Assembly (NCBI GenBank): GCA_046861615.1
Contig: JBHHUS010000001.1
Location: 1-64,000 of the forward strand
Length of the DNA stretch: 64,000 bases
Direction of reading: 5' to 3'
DNA from: CAZNUM01 sp046861615
Lineage (GTDB): Bacteria > Fidelibacterota > Marinisomatia > Marinisomatales > TCS55
Below, in pieces: positions 26,316 to 35,150 of this stretch (its first letter is position 1; each line of letters begins with the position of its first letter). The notes beneath the pieces were generated by a model, which was not told the origin of the DNA, did no database searches, and saw nothing but the letters and a program-made list of their open reading frames with translations. The translations under genes and the position numbers were made by a program.

Positions 26316-27455
26316 ATGGTAAACCGTCTTTTTACCCCGGTATTATTGCTACCGGTATTCATTTTTTCCCAGACATATTTGACCGTTCCCCAGAATGTCT
26401 GGCGAATAAAGCTGGGATATGAGGATTCAAAAGGGAATTGGAAAGGTAATGACGGAAAAAATGGGTGGAAGGATTATCTGTATACATTGGATTCAACCCA
26501 ATTTCATCTTAATAAGTTCACGGAGCAACATTTCAAAATTTCACATTTGAATCTTGATTACGGGTTTTCCAATCGGGTTACTGCTTTTCTGGAAATTCCG
26601 TTCATACGTTTTGGCGAGCGTTTGATCAACTGGGATGTTTCCGGCGATTCTTCCACTACCGGAATTGACAGTTTATTGAATTTCTATTACCCACCGAAAA
26701 CCTCTGCTTCCGGTCTGGGTGATATTACCCTGGGGTTTAATTATTTATTGGCGGGAAAACCGGCCTGGAGTCAGCAGGGAAATTTTTCTCTTTACGTTAG
26801 TTTTCAATTAACCATGCCATTTGCAGAGCGGTTAAATGCATATGATGGGGCCAGAGTGGATCAGAGTGGCATTCCGGTTCAATTCTCTCAATTGCCACTG
26901 GGAACGGGACTTTCCGAATGGCGATTTAAATTATTTGGTGAATTTTATACTAATCTTTATCATCGGTTAATTGATGTGACCTGGAATGTAGGTTTCAGCC
27001 GTTTCAGCCGGGAACTGGTAAATCCACCGATCACTTTTTTATGGACTACGATGACTGACCCGGATTCGATTTCTGCTTTGATTGGTGAAACCGTATTATA
27101 CCAGGAGGGAAATCGAGTTTTAGGTCAGATCGACGGTAAACTGGAATTCTGGCCACAACGATTGTTTATCTCCGGAGGATTGAGTTGGGAAATGAGCGGG
27201 AGAACCCAGCATTTCTCTACAAGTCATTCCTGGAATAATTGGATGGCTCACCGCCGGCACTACGACACGCGAAGATTCATTTCCCGACAGTATGCCGTTT
27301 TAACATTCATGAATGCTGACCCCTTGACAAAAATAGGTCCGATGCCTTTTGAGTTGGAGGTTGGATTAAGCTGGTATATCCCTTTTTTAACCTATCACGC
27401 TTTTGGATACCGAACCATGTGGATTACCTGGAGTTCTTATTTCCAGGGCTGGTAG
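26316..27455 (+). CDS. Outer membrane beta-barrel protein, function unknown
   Basis: The 379-residue protein has a short signal peptide (residues 1-17, ending IFSQ). Its aromatic-rich alternating strands are typical of outer membrane barrels (ISHLNLDYGFSNRVTAFLEIPF, FSLYVSFQLTMPF), and a central ASGLGDITLGFNYLL is reminiscent of transport/meta-pathway barrel proteins. It ends in aromatic residues (YFQGW). It starts three bases after the DUF1343 gene and is very likely in the same operon; a barrel that passes wall fragments or small molecules is one possibility, purely by context. Confidence 0.72.
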   Translation: MVNRLFTPVLLLPVFIFSQTYLTVPQNVWRIKLGYEDSKGNWKGNDGKNGWKDYLYTLDSTQFHLNKFTEQHFKISHLNLDYGFSNRVTAFLEIPFIRFGERLINWDVSGDSSTTGIDSLLNFYYPPKTSASGLGDITLGFNYLLAGKPAWSQQGNFSLYVSFQLTMPFAERLNAYDGARVDQSGIPVQFSQLPLGTGLSEWRFKLFGEFYTNLYHRLIDVTWNVGFSRFSRELVNPPITFLWTTMTDPDSISALIGETVLYQEGNRVLGQIDGKLEFWPQRLFISGGLSWEMSGRTQHFSTSHSWNNWMAHRRHYDTRRFISRQYAVLTFMNADPLTKIGPMPFELEVGLSWYIPFLTYHAFGYRTMWITWSSYFQGW

Positions 27456-27497
27456 AACTAAACCTATATTCTTTTAGTGGAATGACAACTACCGCTT

Positions 27498-28778
27498 ATG
27501 CTTGATGATCGGAAATCCATATGGAGTTGGGCTTTATATGACTGGGCAAACAGCGCTTTTACTACCACAGTTATGGCCGGCTTTTTTCCTGTGTTCTATG
27601 AACAATACTGGTCCACAACTTCCAATGTAAATGAAAGTACGTTTTACCTGGGGATTGGTAATTCAGCTTCATCAGTCCTGATCGCGCTTCTGGCGCCTTT
27701 CCTGGGAGCAATCGCCGATAAGGGAACCGCTAAAAAACGGTTTTTAATCTTCTTTGCTTTTATCGGTATTATTATGACCGGTGGTTTGTGGATGGTTAAG
27801 CAGGGTCAGTGGCAGATGGCATTATTTTTTTATGCTTTGGCCACGGCCGGTTTTATGGCCGGGAATATTTTTTACGATTCCCTGTTAGTGGGGGTTGCTT
27901 CCAAAAAACGTATTGACTATGTTTCATCCCTGGGTTTTGCCTTGGGTTATATTGGCGGTGGACTGTTATTTCTCGTAAATGTACTGATGTACCAGAAACC
28001 GGAATTATTTGGGATATCTGATGGTGCCACTGCCATTCGTCTTTCCTTTTTAATGGTGGCAGTCTGGTGGACTGTGTTTTCTATTCCAATCATGATTTTT
28101 GTGAAAGAGCCAGAAGCAGTACATCCAGTTAAATTAAGTACTGCTGTGGCTCAAGGTTGGGGGCAACTGATAGGAACAATCCGCCAGATAAGAGAATTAA
28201 AAATCGTGGGTCTTTTCCTGCTGGCTTACTGGCTCTATATTGACGGTGTGGATACGATTATCCGGATGGCGGTTAAATACGGGACATCGATTGGGTTTCC
28301 TGCCTCAACCCTGATCAAAGCATTGCTGTTGGTGCAATTTGTGGCCTTCCCGGCTGCTTTGCTTTACAATTGGTTCGCATCGAAAGTAGGAATCAAACGA
28401 TCGGTGATTATTGCGATTTGCGGTTATGGCGGTATTACAATATTTGGCTATTTCATGAAGGAGACCTGGCATTTTTATATTTTAGCTATTTTAGTAGCGC
28501 TCTTTCAGGGTGGAATTCAGGCGCTGAGTCGCAGCATGTACGCCAGATTAATCCCGGAGAATAAGGCCGCTGAATTTTTTGGCTTTTACAATATGCTGGG
28601 GAAATTTGCTGCGATTATTGGTCCTCCATTAGTGGGAACGGTGGGTCTAATCGCCAATGATCCAAGGATGGGAATTCTATCGATTCTATTATTATTCATC
28701 CCCGGAGCGCTATTATTAAATAAGGTGGATCTGGCGGAAGGGGAGCGACGGGCTATGAATAATTCTATTTCAGATTAA
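27498..28778 (+). CDS. MFS transporter, UMF1 / Atg22-like family
   Basis: The 426-residue protein has about 12 hydrophobic segments and starts SWALYDWANSAFTTTVM, the hallmark of the UMF1 (Atg22-like) branch of the major facilitator superfamily. Other family marks are LAPFLGAIADKGTAKKR after segment two and GGIQALSRSMYARLIPENKAAEFFGFYNMLGK in the second half. Yeast Atg22 exports amino acids from vacuoles; bacterial substrates are mostly unknown. It is followed by a large hairpin region. Confidence 0.87.
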   Translation: MLDDRKSIWSWALYDWANSAFTTTVMAGFFPVFYEQYWSTTSNVNESTFYLGIGNSASSVLIALLAPFLGAIADKGTAKKRFLIFFAFIGIIMTGGLWMVKQGQWQMALFFYALATAGFMAGNIFYDSLLVGVASKKRIDYVSSLGFALGYIGGGLLFLVNVLMYQKPELFGISDGATAIRLSFLMVAVWWTVFSIPIMIFVKEPEAVHPVKLSTAVAQGWGQLIGTIRQIRELKIVGLFLLAYWLYIDGVDTIIRMAVKYGTSIGFPASTLIKALLLVQFVAFPAALLYNWFASKVGIKRSVIIAICGYGGITIFGYFMKETWHFYILAILVALFQGGIQALSRSMYARLIPENKAAEFFGFYNMLGKFAAIIGPPLVGTVGLIANDPRMGILSILLLFIPGALLLNKVDLAEGERRAMNNSISD

Positions 28779-28815
28779 AAAAAGAGTTGGATATTATCTT
28801 TTGAATCATATAAAA

Positions 28816-28897
28816 TTCCCCTGAAAGCCCCGCTGGTGTGGCGTGCTCTTCAGGGAAAAAAGATTTTCTCGAGGGTTAATTGGCGGGGCTTTTTTTA
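28816..28897 (+). terminator. Terminator with an overlapping alternative hairpin
   Basis: AAAGCCCCGC (28824-28833) pairs perfectly with GCGGGGCTTT (28883-28892) and is followed by a T-run, which makes a terminator with a 49-base loop. The 5' arm also lies inside a competing hairpin: CCCTGAA (28819-28825) with TTCAGGG (28849-28855), extended by AGC/GCT and CGC/GCG pairs. The two folds exclude each other, as in attenuators. It may simply end the MFS gene or regulate the thioesterase gene at 28982. The remaining gap to 28981 shows no gene. Confidence 0.65.
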
Positions 28898-28981
28898 TCT
28901 CCCTTACTTCAATTATAAACAATTTCAAGTTTCATCTTTAATAAAGCAGCAATAGTTTCTTTAAAAAGATACTGTCGATAT

Positions 28982-29380
28982 ATGAAGGATTATATAGCAC
29001 ATTACTCCCAGTTGGTTATGCCCAACCACATCAATGTTGTGGGAACCCTTTTTGGCGGACAAATGATCGCATGGATAGATTTAGCCGCCGGGAAGGTTGC
29101 GCACCGATTCCTGCAGGGAACCGGCGCTGAAGGGGCCGTGACCCGGGTTATTAAGCAGGTAGAATTTAAAAAACCGGTGATTCTTGGAAACTGGGTTAAT
29201 TTTGTGGCTAAAGTCATCGATGCGGGTAAAACATCGATCACTATTCAGGTGGAGGCGATGGCGGAGGATCGGGAGGCAAACAGTAGTTTGGCCTGTGTGG
29301 CGACGGTGATCATGGTGGCGGTGAAAAAAAATAATACTGATCACTATGAAAAGTTCCCCCATAGGAAAACGTGTGATTAA
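28982..29380 (+). CDS. Acyl-CoA thioesterase, YciA-type hotdog fold
   Basis: The 132-residue protein begins with MPNHINVVGTLFGGQMIAWIDLAAGKVAHR, the typical hot-dog helix of the acyl-CoA hydrolase (YciA/BACH) family with the active-site Asn and Asp region. FKKPVILGNWVNFVAKVIDAGKTSITIQVEA follows. It cleaves acyl-CoA thioesters to free acid and CoA in the cytoplasm; chain-length preference is not readable. The C-terminal 12 codons overlap the start of the next gene by 35 bases in another frame. The tail (HYEKFPHRKTCD) is not a family feature. Confidence 0.88.
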   Translation: MKDYIAHYSQLVMPNHINVVGTLFGGQMIAWIDLAAGKVAHRFLQGTGAEGAVTRVIKQVEFKKPVILGNWVNFVAKVIDAGKTSITIQVEAMAEDREANSSLACVATVIMVAVKKNNTDHYEKFPHRKTCD

Positions 29381-30314
29381 ACCGCCCCTGACTGGTTCCA
29401 TATCACTATTATTTTTATCATTGGGAATATTTTCCTGCCTGGGTCCCAAGGTGTCCGTTTATCCTGAGCCAATTTTGTTGAATAAGGATCCTGATGTTAC
29501 AATTCAATTTACTTCTAGTGATCTGACCATCATAATTCCCGTGCAAACAATAAATGCCGATCCCAGTGCCTTCCGCTTGACATTGCAACAAAGGAACCGT
29601 CCGGCTGAACCATTGATGGAAAAGATTTTTTTTCCGGATGAACCCATTAAAGTTGTTCTTCCAGTGAATATTTTCAGTTCGGAAGATTTGGGGAATATGG
29701 CCATCCTTACACCGCTGGGTGGAGATTTTATTCCGCAAAATCAATTTTTTACAGTACCAGATAGTCCGGAATTACAATTAACCCCTTTTATTATTGAACC
29801 ACCATCTAACCAACTGAAAATAACAGTACTGGACGGAGAGCAGAGAACCCCGGTGAAAGGGGCGATTGTTTCTGTAATCGGTCAATCGAAGTTGTTAGCG
29901 GAGGGCATCACCGATTCCTTGGGATATGCGCGAATTGATATTAAAGCTGGAGAAAATCTACCTGACAAATACAAAGTGATGGTTTCAACAGAAGGACAGT
30001 TTCCACCCTGGTCAGGATTTGTTGAAATAAAAAACGGTCATACGGGGACTCAAACAATTCATCTTAAAAAAATTGAAATAGATTCTGACGATACCAATCC
30101 TTATCAGGTGCTGGAGAATCTCGTTCCCTTTAAAGAAGGTCCTGAAAATGGTGCTACTGTTCTGTTTTTCCTGTCTGAAGGTGAGCGTGTTCAGGTTTCC
30201 AAAGTCTCCGGTGATCGTGTTTTCGGAACGGTGGCAGTTCAATCGAATAATTCTGAAAAGGTTCAATTATTTCAAGGCTGGGTGCTGAAAAAATATCTAG
30301 AATTGATTCCATGA
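29346..30314 (+). CDS. Lipoprotein with regulatory-like and SH3-like domains
   Basis: The 322-residue protein has an N-terminal hydrophobic segment ending LGIFSC, a likely lipobox, after about 30 residues, so the true start may lie downstream of 29346. The middle (about 155-240) resembles a carboxypeptidase-regulatory-like beta sandwich (VKGAIVSVIGQ, TDSLGYARIDIKAG). The C-terminal 75 residues, ending FQGWVLKKYLEL, resemble a bacterial SH3-like domain of the kind that binds cell wall or protein. No specific function is recognised. It overlaps the thioesterase gene by 35 bases and the PEGA protein gene by four. Confidence 0.68.
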   Translation: MKSSPIGKRVIKPPLTGSISLLFLSLGIFSCLGPKVSVYPEPILLNKDPDVTIQFTSSDLTIIIPVQTINADPSAFRLTLQQRNRPAEPLMEKIFFPDEPIKVVLPVNIFSSEDLGNMAILTPLGGDFIPQNQFFTVPDSPELQLTPFIIEPPSNQLKITVLDGEQRTPVKGAIVSVIGQSKLLAEGITDSLGYARIDIKAGENLPDKYKVMVSTEGQFPPWSGFVEIKNGHTGTQTIHLKKIEIDSDDTNPYQVLENLVPFKEGPENGATVLFFLSEGERVQVSKVSGDRVFGTVAVQSNNSEKVQLFQGWVLKKYLELIP

Positions 30315-30781
30315 AACCGATTTTCTTATTATTCTGTGTTGGCCTGTTATGGAGTCAAATCCCGGTGACGGTGGAGAGTGTACCACCAGGAGCAAATGTG
30401 ATCATCGACGGTTCGGCAGTGGGTAACACTCCATTGAAGGATTATCAAATGAATACGGGTGAATACACCTTTGAATTATCTTTGGAGGGTTGGGCTCCGG
30501 CTAAAAAACAAATTGAAATCCAATCAGCCAGATCTGGTGTAGTCAATTTCAGATTACGTCCATTGTTAAAGGTTTTATTTAATACTAAGGAAAAAGGTCT
30601 CACATTCTCACTCGATGAAAAATATATCTGGAGCAAAAAACGGATTCAATTATATGTAGAAAAAGGGCAACACCTGTTACAGGTTCGAAAGGGAGATGAG
30701 TTAGTGGATGAAAAAATATTGGTTTTTAAAAGAAACCAGGAACTAAACTATTCATTAAAACAATTAAAATCTAATGACTGA
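30311..30781 (+). CDS. PEGA domain protein
   Basis: The 156-residue exported protein has a signal peptide (about 1-15) and then a PEGA domain: VTVESVPPGANVIIDG, VGNTPLKDYQMNTGEYTFELSLEGW and VNFRLRP. PEGA domains are small beta sandwiches found in surface and envelope proteins, often with a scaffolding or wall-binding role. The last 70 residues are a second beta-rich, lysine-rich part. The start overlaps the stop of the previous lipoprotein gene (ATGA, 30311-30314), so the two envelope proteins are probably made together. Confidence 0.8.
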   Translation: MKPIFLLFCVGLLWSQIPVTVESVPPGANVIIDGSAVGNTPLKDYQMNTGEYTFELSLEGWAPAKKQIEIQSARSGVVNFRLRPLLKVLFNTKEKGLTFSLDEKYIWSKKRIQLYVEKGQHLLQVRKGDELVDEKILVFKRNQELNYSLKQLKSND

Positions 30782-30872
30782 AATAACGGTTAATATTTTG
30801 ATAATAAGACCTTTATATCTTAATTTATAATCACAATATTTAAGTAAACTAAGTAATTGCAAGGAATTAAAA

Positions 30873-32810
30873 ATGACTGAAAATATTTATTCCCCTAAAA
30901 ATGATTTTTCCCGTCGTGCACATATTAAATCCATGGCACAGTACACTGATCTATATAAGAAATCAATTGCCGAACCTGAAGTGTTTTGGGCTAATGTTGC
31001 GAAACGGATTACCTGGGTTCGAAAATGGAACAAAGTGATGAAATATGATTTTGTCAAAGCAGAAATCGAGTGGTTCAAGGGGGGACAACTAAATGTCAGT
31101 TATAATTGTCTCGATCGCCATGTTGAATCCGGTTATGGAGATAAAGTCGCCCTTATCTGGGAAGGAAACGATCCGGATGAAAGCAGGTCGTTTACTTATA
31201 AACAATTATTAAACGAAGTACAAAAATTTGCTAATGTTCTTAAATCGCACGGCATTAAAAAGGGAGACCGTGTATGTTTGTACATGCAAATGATACCGGA
31301 ACTCCCCATTGCCATGTTGGCATGTACCCGGATTGGTGCCGTCCATTCGGTTGTCTTCGGTGCCTTCAGTGCTGAATCATTAAGAGACCGAATCAACGAT
31401 TCGCAGTGTAAAATGTTAATCACTCAGGATACTGGAGTTCGGGGTAAAAAGAACAATATTCCAATGAAGGAAAATGCTGATAAGGCAGTGGAGAATACAC
31501 CTTCTATTCAGACGGTAATTGTTGTTCAAAGGACGCGTGAAAAAGTGGCGATGCAGGCAGAACGGGATGTATGGTGGCATTCTGAAATCAGTATGGCGGA
31601 TCCGTTCTGTGCTCCGGAACCTGCTGATGCTGAGGATCCATTATTTATTCTTTACACCTCGGGTTCAACGGGCACACCAAAAGGTGTTCTACATACAACG
31701 GGAGGTTATTTGGTCTATGCTGCCTATAGTCATGAGCAAATTTTTGATTATCACGAGGGGGATATTTATTGGTGTACGGCAGATATCGGGTGGATAACAG
31801 GTCACTCGTATATTGTATATGGACCACTTGCCAATCGGGCGATTTCCGTAATGTTTGAAGGAGTGCCTAATTATCCTGATTATGGACGTTTCTGGGCGGT
31901 AGTCGAAAAACATAAGGTTAATATATTTTACACGGCTCCTACCGCGTTAAGAGCTCTTATGAAAGAGGGGAACCAATGGGTTGAAAAGCACGATCTGTCG
32001 AGTCTTCGTATTTTGGGAACTGTAGGTGAACCGATCAAAGAACCGGAATGGCTCTGGTACTATCAGATTGTTGGTAAAGAACAGTGCCCCATCGTGGATA
32101 CCTGGTGGCAAACAGAAACAGGTGGTATTCTGCTAACACCATTACCAGGAGCAACTTCATTAAAACCGGGATCAGCTACATTTCCGTTTTTTGGAATTGT
32201 ACCCGTATTATTGGATGATAAAGGGGTGGAAATTGAGGGGAATAACGTCCAGGGTTTATTAGCTATAAAAACTGCCTGGCCGGGAATAATGAGAACGGTG
32301 TATGGAGATCATGAACGCTTTAAACAAACCTATTTTTCAGCTTATCCCGGATACTATCTGACCGGGGATGGTGCCCGGCGGGATAAAGACGGATATTACT
32401 GGATTACGGGCCGGGTCGATGATGTTTTAAATGTCTCCGGGCATCGAATAGGGACAGCTGAAGTAGAAGGTGCAATCGGTAAAGCCGAAGGCGTGGCGGA
32501 AGCAGCGGTGGTTGGTTTTCCGCACGATATAAAAGGACAGGGGATTTACGCTTTTGTGACTCTAATGACAAGTATTGATGTTTCCGATAGTATCGGGAAT
32601 AAAATCAGAAAAGCGGTAACGGCGGAAATCGGCCCCCATGCCAGACCGGATAAAATACAGTTTACATCGGCATTACCAAAAACCCGCTCTGGGAAAATTA
32701 TGCGTCGAATTTTACGAAACATCGCTCAGGGGAAAATAGATGACTTGGGAGACATTTCTACTCTGGCTGATCCAGATATTATCCAAACGCTTGTTTCCCA
32801 ACGTCAGTAA
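30873..32810 (+). CDS. acs: Acetyl-CoA synthetase (acetate-CoA ligase)
   Basis: The 645-residue cytoplasmic enzyme activates acetate to acetyl-CoA through acetyl-AMP. It has the N-terminal cap (WFKGGQLNVSYNCLDRHVE), the P-loop YTSGSTGTPKGV and the acetate pocket region TWWQTETGGILL, including the Trp that restricts the pocket to short acids. YYLTGDGARRDKDGYYWITGRVDDVLNVSGHRIGTAEVE follows, and the C-terminal PKTRSGKIMRR holds the Lys that acetylation regulates in relatives. The length is normal. AAGGAATT lies ahead of the ATG. It stands alone, with about 90 bases free upstream and 165 downstream. Confidence 0.95.
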   Translation: MTENIYSPKNDFSRRAHIKSMAQYTDLYKKSIAEPEVFWANVAKRITWVRKWNKVMKYDFVKAEIEWFKGGQLNVSYNCLDRHVESGYGDKVALIWEGNDPDESRSFTYKQLLNEVQKFANVLKSHGIKKGDRVCLYMQMIPELPIAMLACTRIGAVHSVVFGAFSAESLRDRINDSQCKMLITQDTGVRGKKNNIPMKENADKAVENTPSIQTVIVVQRTREKVAMQAERDVWWHSEISMADPFCAPEPADAEDPLFILYTSGSTGTPKGVLHTTGGYLVYAAYSHEQIFDYHEGDIYWCTADIGWITGHSYIVYGPLANRAISVMFEGVPNYPDYGRFWAVVEKHKVNIFYTAPTALRALMKEGNQWVEKHDLSSLRILGTVGEPIKEPEWLWYYQIVGKEQCPIVDTWWQTETGGILLTPLPGATSLKPGSATFPFFGIVPVLLDDKGVEIEGNNVQGLLAIKTAWPGIMRTVYGDHERFKQTYFSAYPGYYLTGDGARRDKDGYYWITGRVDDVLNVSGHRIGTAEVEGAIGKAEGVAEAAVVGFPHDIKGQGIYAFVTLMTSIDVSDSIGNKIRKAVTAEIGPHARPDKIQFTSALPKTRSGKIMRRILRNIAQGKIDDLGDISTLADPDIIQTLVSQRQ

Positions 32811-32975
32811 GGGATACTAGTGCTCTTAAAAGATATCTGTTTCGTTTCTTTGAGATGCATAATGAAAAATACAGTAACTTAATGGATAATTGATTGGGTT
32901 TCGGAAAGCATTAGTGTAACTTCCCGCCCCTCATTAAATGCATTATTCATAAAAGATAGTAACAAGAAGGAAAAA

Positions 32976-34457
32976 ATGGCTCATCTCACACAGGTAAAGT
33001 ACACCCAATCCGATTGGCGAAAAATAGACAGTGATGTCGTAGCAGTATGTATTTTTGATAATTTAAGGCTTTCACGTCAGCTTCAGAGTGTGAACCGATC
33101 CCTGGGGCGGACTTTAACTAACGCCATCGCCTCCGGGATGATTTCGGGAAAAGAAGCGGAGGTAGTGGATTTATCAGGGAAAAAAGGATTTCGTGCTTTT
33201 GCTGTTGGGTTGGGAAAACGAGATCAGTTTTCGACTGAAACCCTTCGCAAAGCAGGAGCTGCTGTTACTAAAGCGGCGATTGAAAAAAAATTAGCCCGAA
33301 TTACTTTCCTGGTTCCAAAAGAGGGGAAACAAGCTTCCTTTTCTCAAGCCCTTTCAGAAGGGTTAGTCCTGGGAAGTTATCAATTTGTCGAGTTTAAATC
33401 AGAAGAGGAAGATTCTGAGAAGAACCCTTTCCTGTTGCAATCGGCAGTAATTGTTGGCGGAGATAAAAAAGGGATTGAGAAGGGCGTTATAAATAGTCAG
33501 GCCGTATGTTTTGCCCGGGATTTGGGAAATCGTCCCGGTAATGTAGTTACCCCTTCGTATTTAGCCAACCAGGCGGAAAACATCGGTAAGACCGACGGAA
33601 TGAAAGTCACTGTATTCAGCCGTCCGGATTTTGAGAAAATGAAACTGTGTGCTCTGGCCGGAGTGGCCTCCGGTTCCGGTGAAGAGCCCAAATTTATTGT
33701 AATGGAATATTGGGGTACTGATAAGAGTCAGAAACCCAAAGTTCTGGTAGGGAAGGGGTTAACATTTGATAGTGGCGGCATATCGATCAAACCATCAGCT
33801 AAAATGGACGAGATGAAATATGATATGTGTGGTTCGGCGATTGTATTAGCAGTGATGAAAGTTGTAGCTACGGTAAAACCAGAAATAAATATTGTCGGTA
33901 TTATTCCTTCGACTGAAAATCTCAGCGGGTCCAAAGCTTATAAACCGGGTGATATTCTGACCGCCTATAACGGAAAAACAATTGAAGTACTGAATACGGA
34001 TGCAGAAGGCAGAATTATATTAGCAGATGCCCTTTCCTATTCCTGTAAACATTATGAACCGGAATATATCCTGGATTTTGCTACGCTCACCGGAGCCGTA
34101 GTGATTGCTTTAGGTCATGTGGCTACGGGTATTTTAGGCACGGATCAAAAATTACTGGCAGCAGTAAAGGAATCATCCCGGAATACCGGGGAGAAAGTTT
34201 GGGAATTACCGTTATGGGATGAATATCTGGAACAGGTGAAATCCCAGATAGCGGATGTCAAGAATACTGGTGCTCGCGGTGAAGCGGGAACCATTGCCGG
34301 AGCGGCCTTTTTAAAAGCATTTGTAAATAATGGGATTCCATGGGTACATTTCGACATTGCCGGAACGGCATGGGGCAGTCGAAATCTGCCTTACCATAGC
34401 AAAGGGTCCGCTACGGGAGAAGTTATCCGCTTAGTATTAGATTTGATTAAGGTTTAG
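32976..34457 (+). CDS. pepA: Leucyl aminopeptidase (M17 family)
   Basis: The 493-residue protein has a variable N-terminal domain and a C-terminal M17 catalytic domain. Metal and catalytic residues are visible in GKGLTFDSGGISIKPSAKMDEMKYDMCGSA and NTDAEGRIILADAL, the family signature. It removes N-terminal residues from peptides in the cytoplasm as a hexamer, and some members also bind DNA. AAGAAGGAAAAA precedes the ATG. A terminator hairpin follows the stop codon. Confidence 0.94.
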   Translation: MAHLTQVKYTQSDWRKIDSDVVAVCIFDNLRLSRQLQSVNRSLGRTLTNAIASGMISGKEAEVVDLSGKKGFRAFAVGLGKRDQFSTETLRKAGAAVTKAAIEKKLARITFLVPKEGKQASFSQALSEGLVLGSYQFVEFKSEEEDSEKNPFLLQSAVIVGGDKKGIEKGVINSQAVCFARDLGNRPGNVVTPSYLANQAENIGKTDGMKVTVFSRPDFEKMKLCALAGVASGSGEEPKFIVMEYWGTDKSQKPKVLVGKGLTFDSGGISIKPSAKMDEMKYDMCGSAIVLAVMKVVATVKPEINIVGIIPSTENLSGSKAYKPGDILTAYNGKTIEVLNTDAEGRIILADALSYSCKHYEPEYILDFATLTGAVVIALGHVATGILGTDQKLLAAVKESSRNTGEKVWELPLWDEYLEQVKSQIADVKNTGARGEAGTIAGAAFLKAFVNNGIPWVHFDIAGTAWGSRNLPYHSKGSATGEVIRLVLDLIKV

Positions 34458-34479
34458 CTTATACACTATCCTCCCCAAA

Positions 34480-34523
34480 GAAGCCCCGGATTGGTTGAAT
34501 AGCCGCCGGGGCTTCATTAATTT
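34480..34523 (+). terminator. Terminator-type hairpin after pepA
   Basis: GAAGCCCCGG (34480-34489) and CCGGGGCTTC (34506-34515) form a perfect ten-pair stem with a 16-base loop, followed by ATTAATTT. The T-run is weak, but stem and place fit an intrinsic terminator. The next gene starts at 34529. Confidence 0.75.
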
Positions 34524-34528
34524 CCGGT

Positions 34529-35122
34529 ATGACTAGTTGCCCTTCTAGAACCGAAGCCCTGGAATTGCTTTATGAGTTTACCCAGAGCGATTCCCTCCGC
34601 CGGCATGCCCTGGGAGTGGAACAGAGTATGCGGAAAATGGCCGAAAAATATGGTGGTGATCCAGACGAATGGGGTATTACCGGTTTATTGCACGATTTTG
34701 ATTATGAACGCTATCCTACCCCGGAAGAACATCCCTACAAGGGAAATCAAATATTAAAAGCTAAAGGGTACCCGGATTCAATCCGGGAAGCCATTATGGG
34801 ACATGCCAGTTACACAGGGGTTACCCGGGATTCATTAATGGCCAAAGCACTGTTTGCAGTGGATGAATTAACCGGGTTTATTTTTGCTGTAACCTATGTT
34901 CGACCTTCCAAGTCGATTCTTGAAGTCAAACCTAAATCAGTTAAAAAGAAATTAAAACAACGATCCTTTGCTGCCAGTGTAAACCGGGATGATATTTATC
35001 GAGGTGTAGAGGAATTGAAGTTAGATTTGACCGAACATATTCAATTCATGATCGATGCTTTGAAAGCGAAAGCAGAAGAGTTGGGCTTAAAAGGTTCATT
35101 TAATCCTAATTCCACTGATTAA
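34529..35122 (+). CDS. HD domain protein (putative phosphohydrolase)
   Basis: The 197-residue protein has HD-domain motifs: RRHALGVEQSMRKMA (first His), TGLLHDFDYERY (the HD pair) and EEHPYKG, GHASYTGV and AVDELTGFI, which supply further His and Asp ligands. Such proteins are metal-dependent phosphohydrolases acting on nucleotides or related compounds; this short HDIG-like form has no established substrate. The C-terminal part is helical and basic. It follows the pepA terminator directly. Confidence 0.82.
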   Translation: MTSCPSRTEALELLYEFTQSDSLRRHALGVEQSMRKMAEKYGGDPDEWGITGLLHDFDYERYPTPEEHPYKGNQILKAKGYPDSIREAIMGHASYTGVTRDSLMAKALFAVDELTGFIFAVTYVRPSKSILEVKPKSVKKKLKQRSFAASVNRDDIYRGVEELKLDLTEHIQFMIDALKAKAEELGLKGSFNPNSTD

Positions 35123-35150
35123 TATTGACTGATTTGGTGTAGTTTATAAT

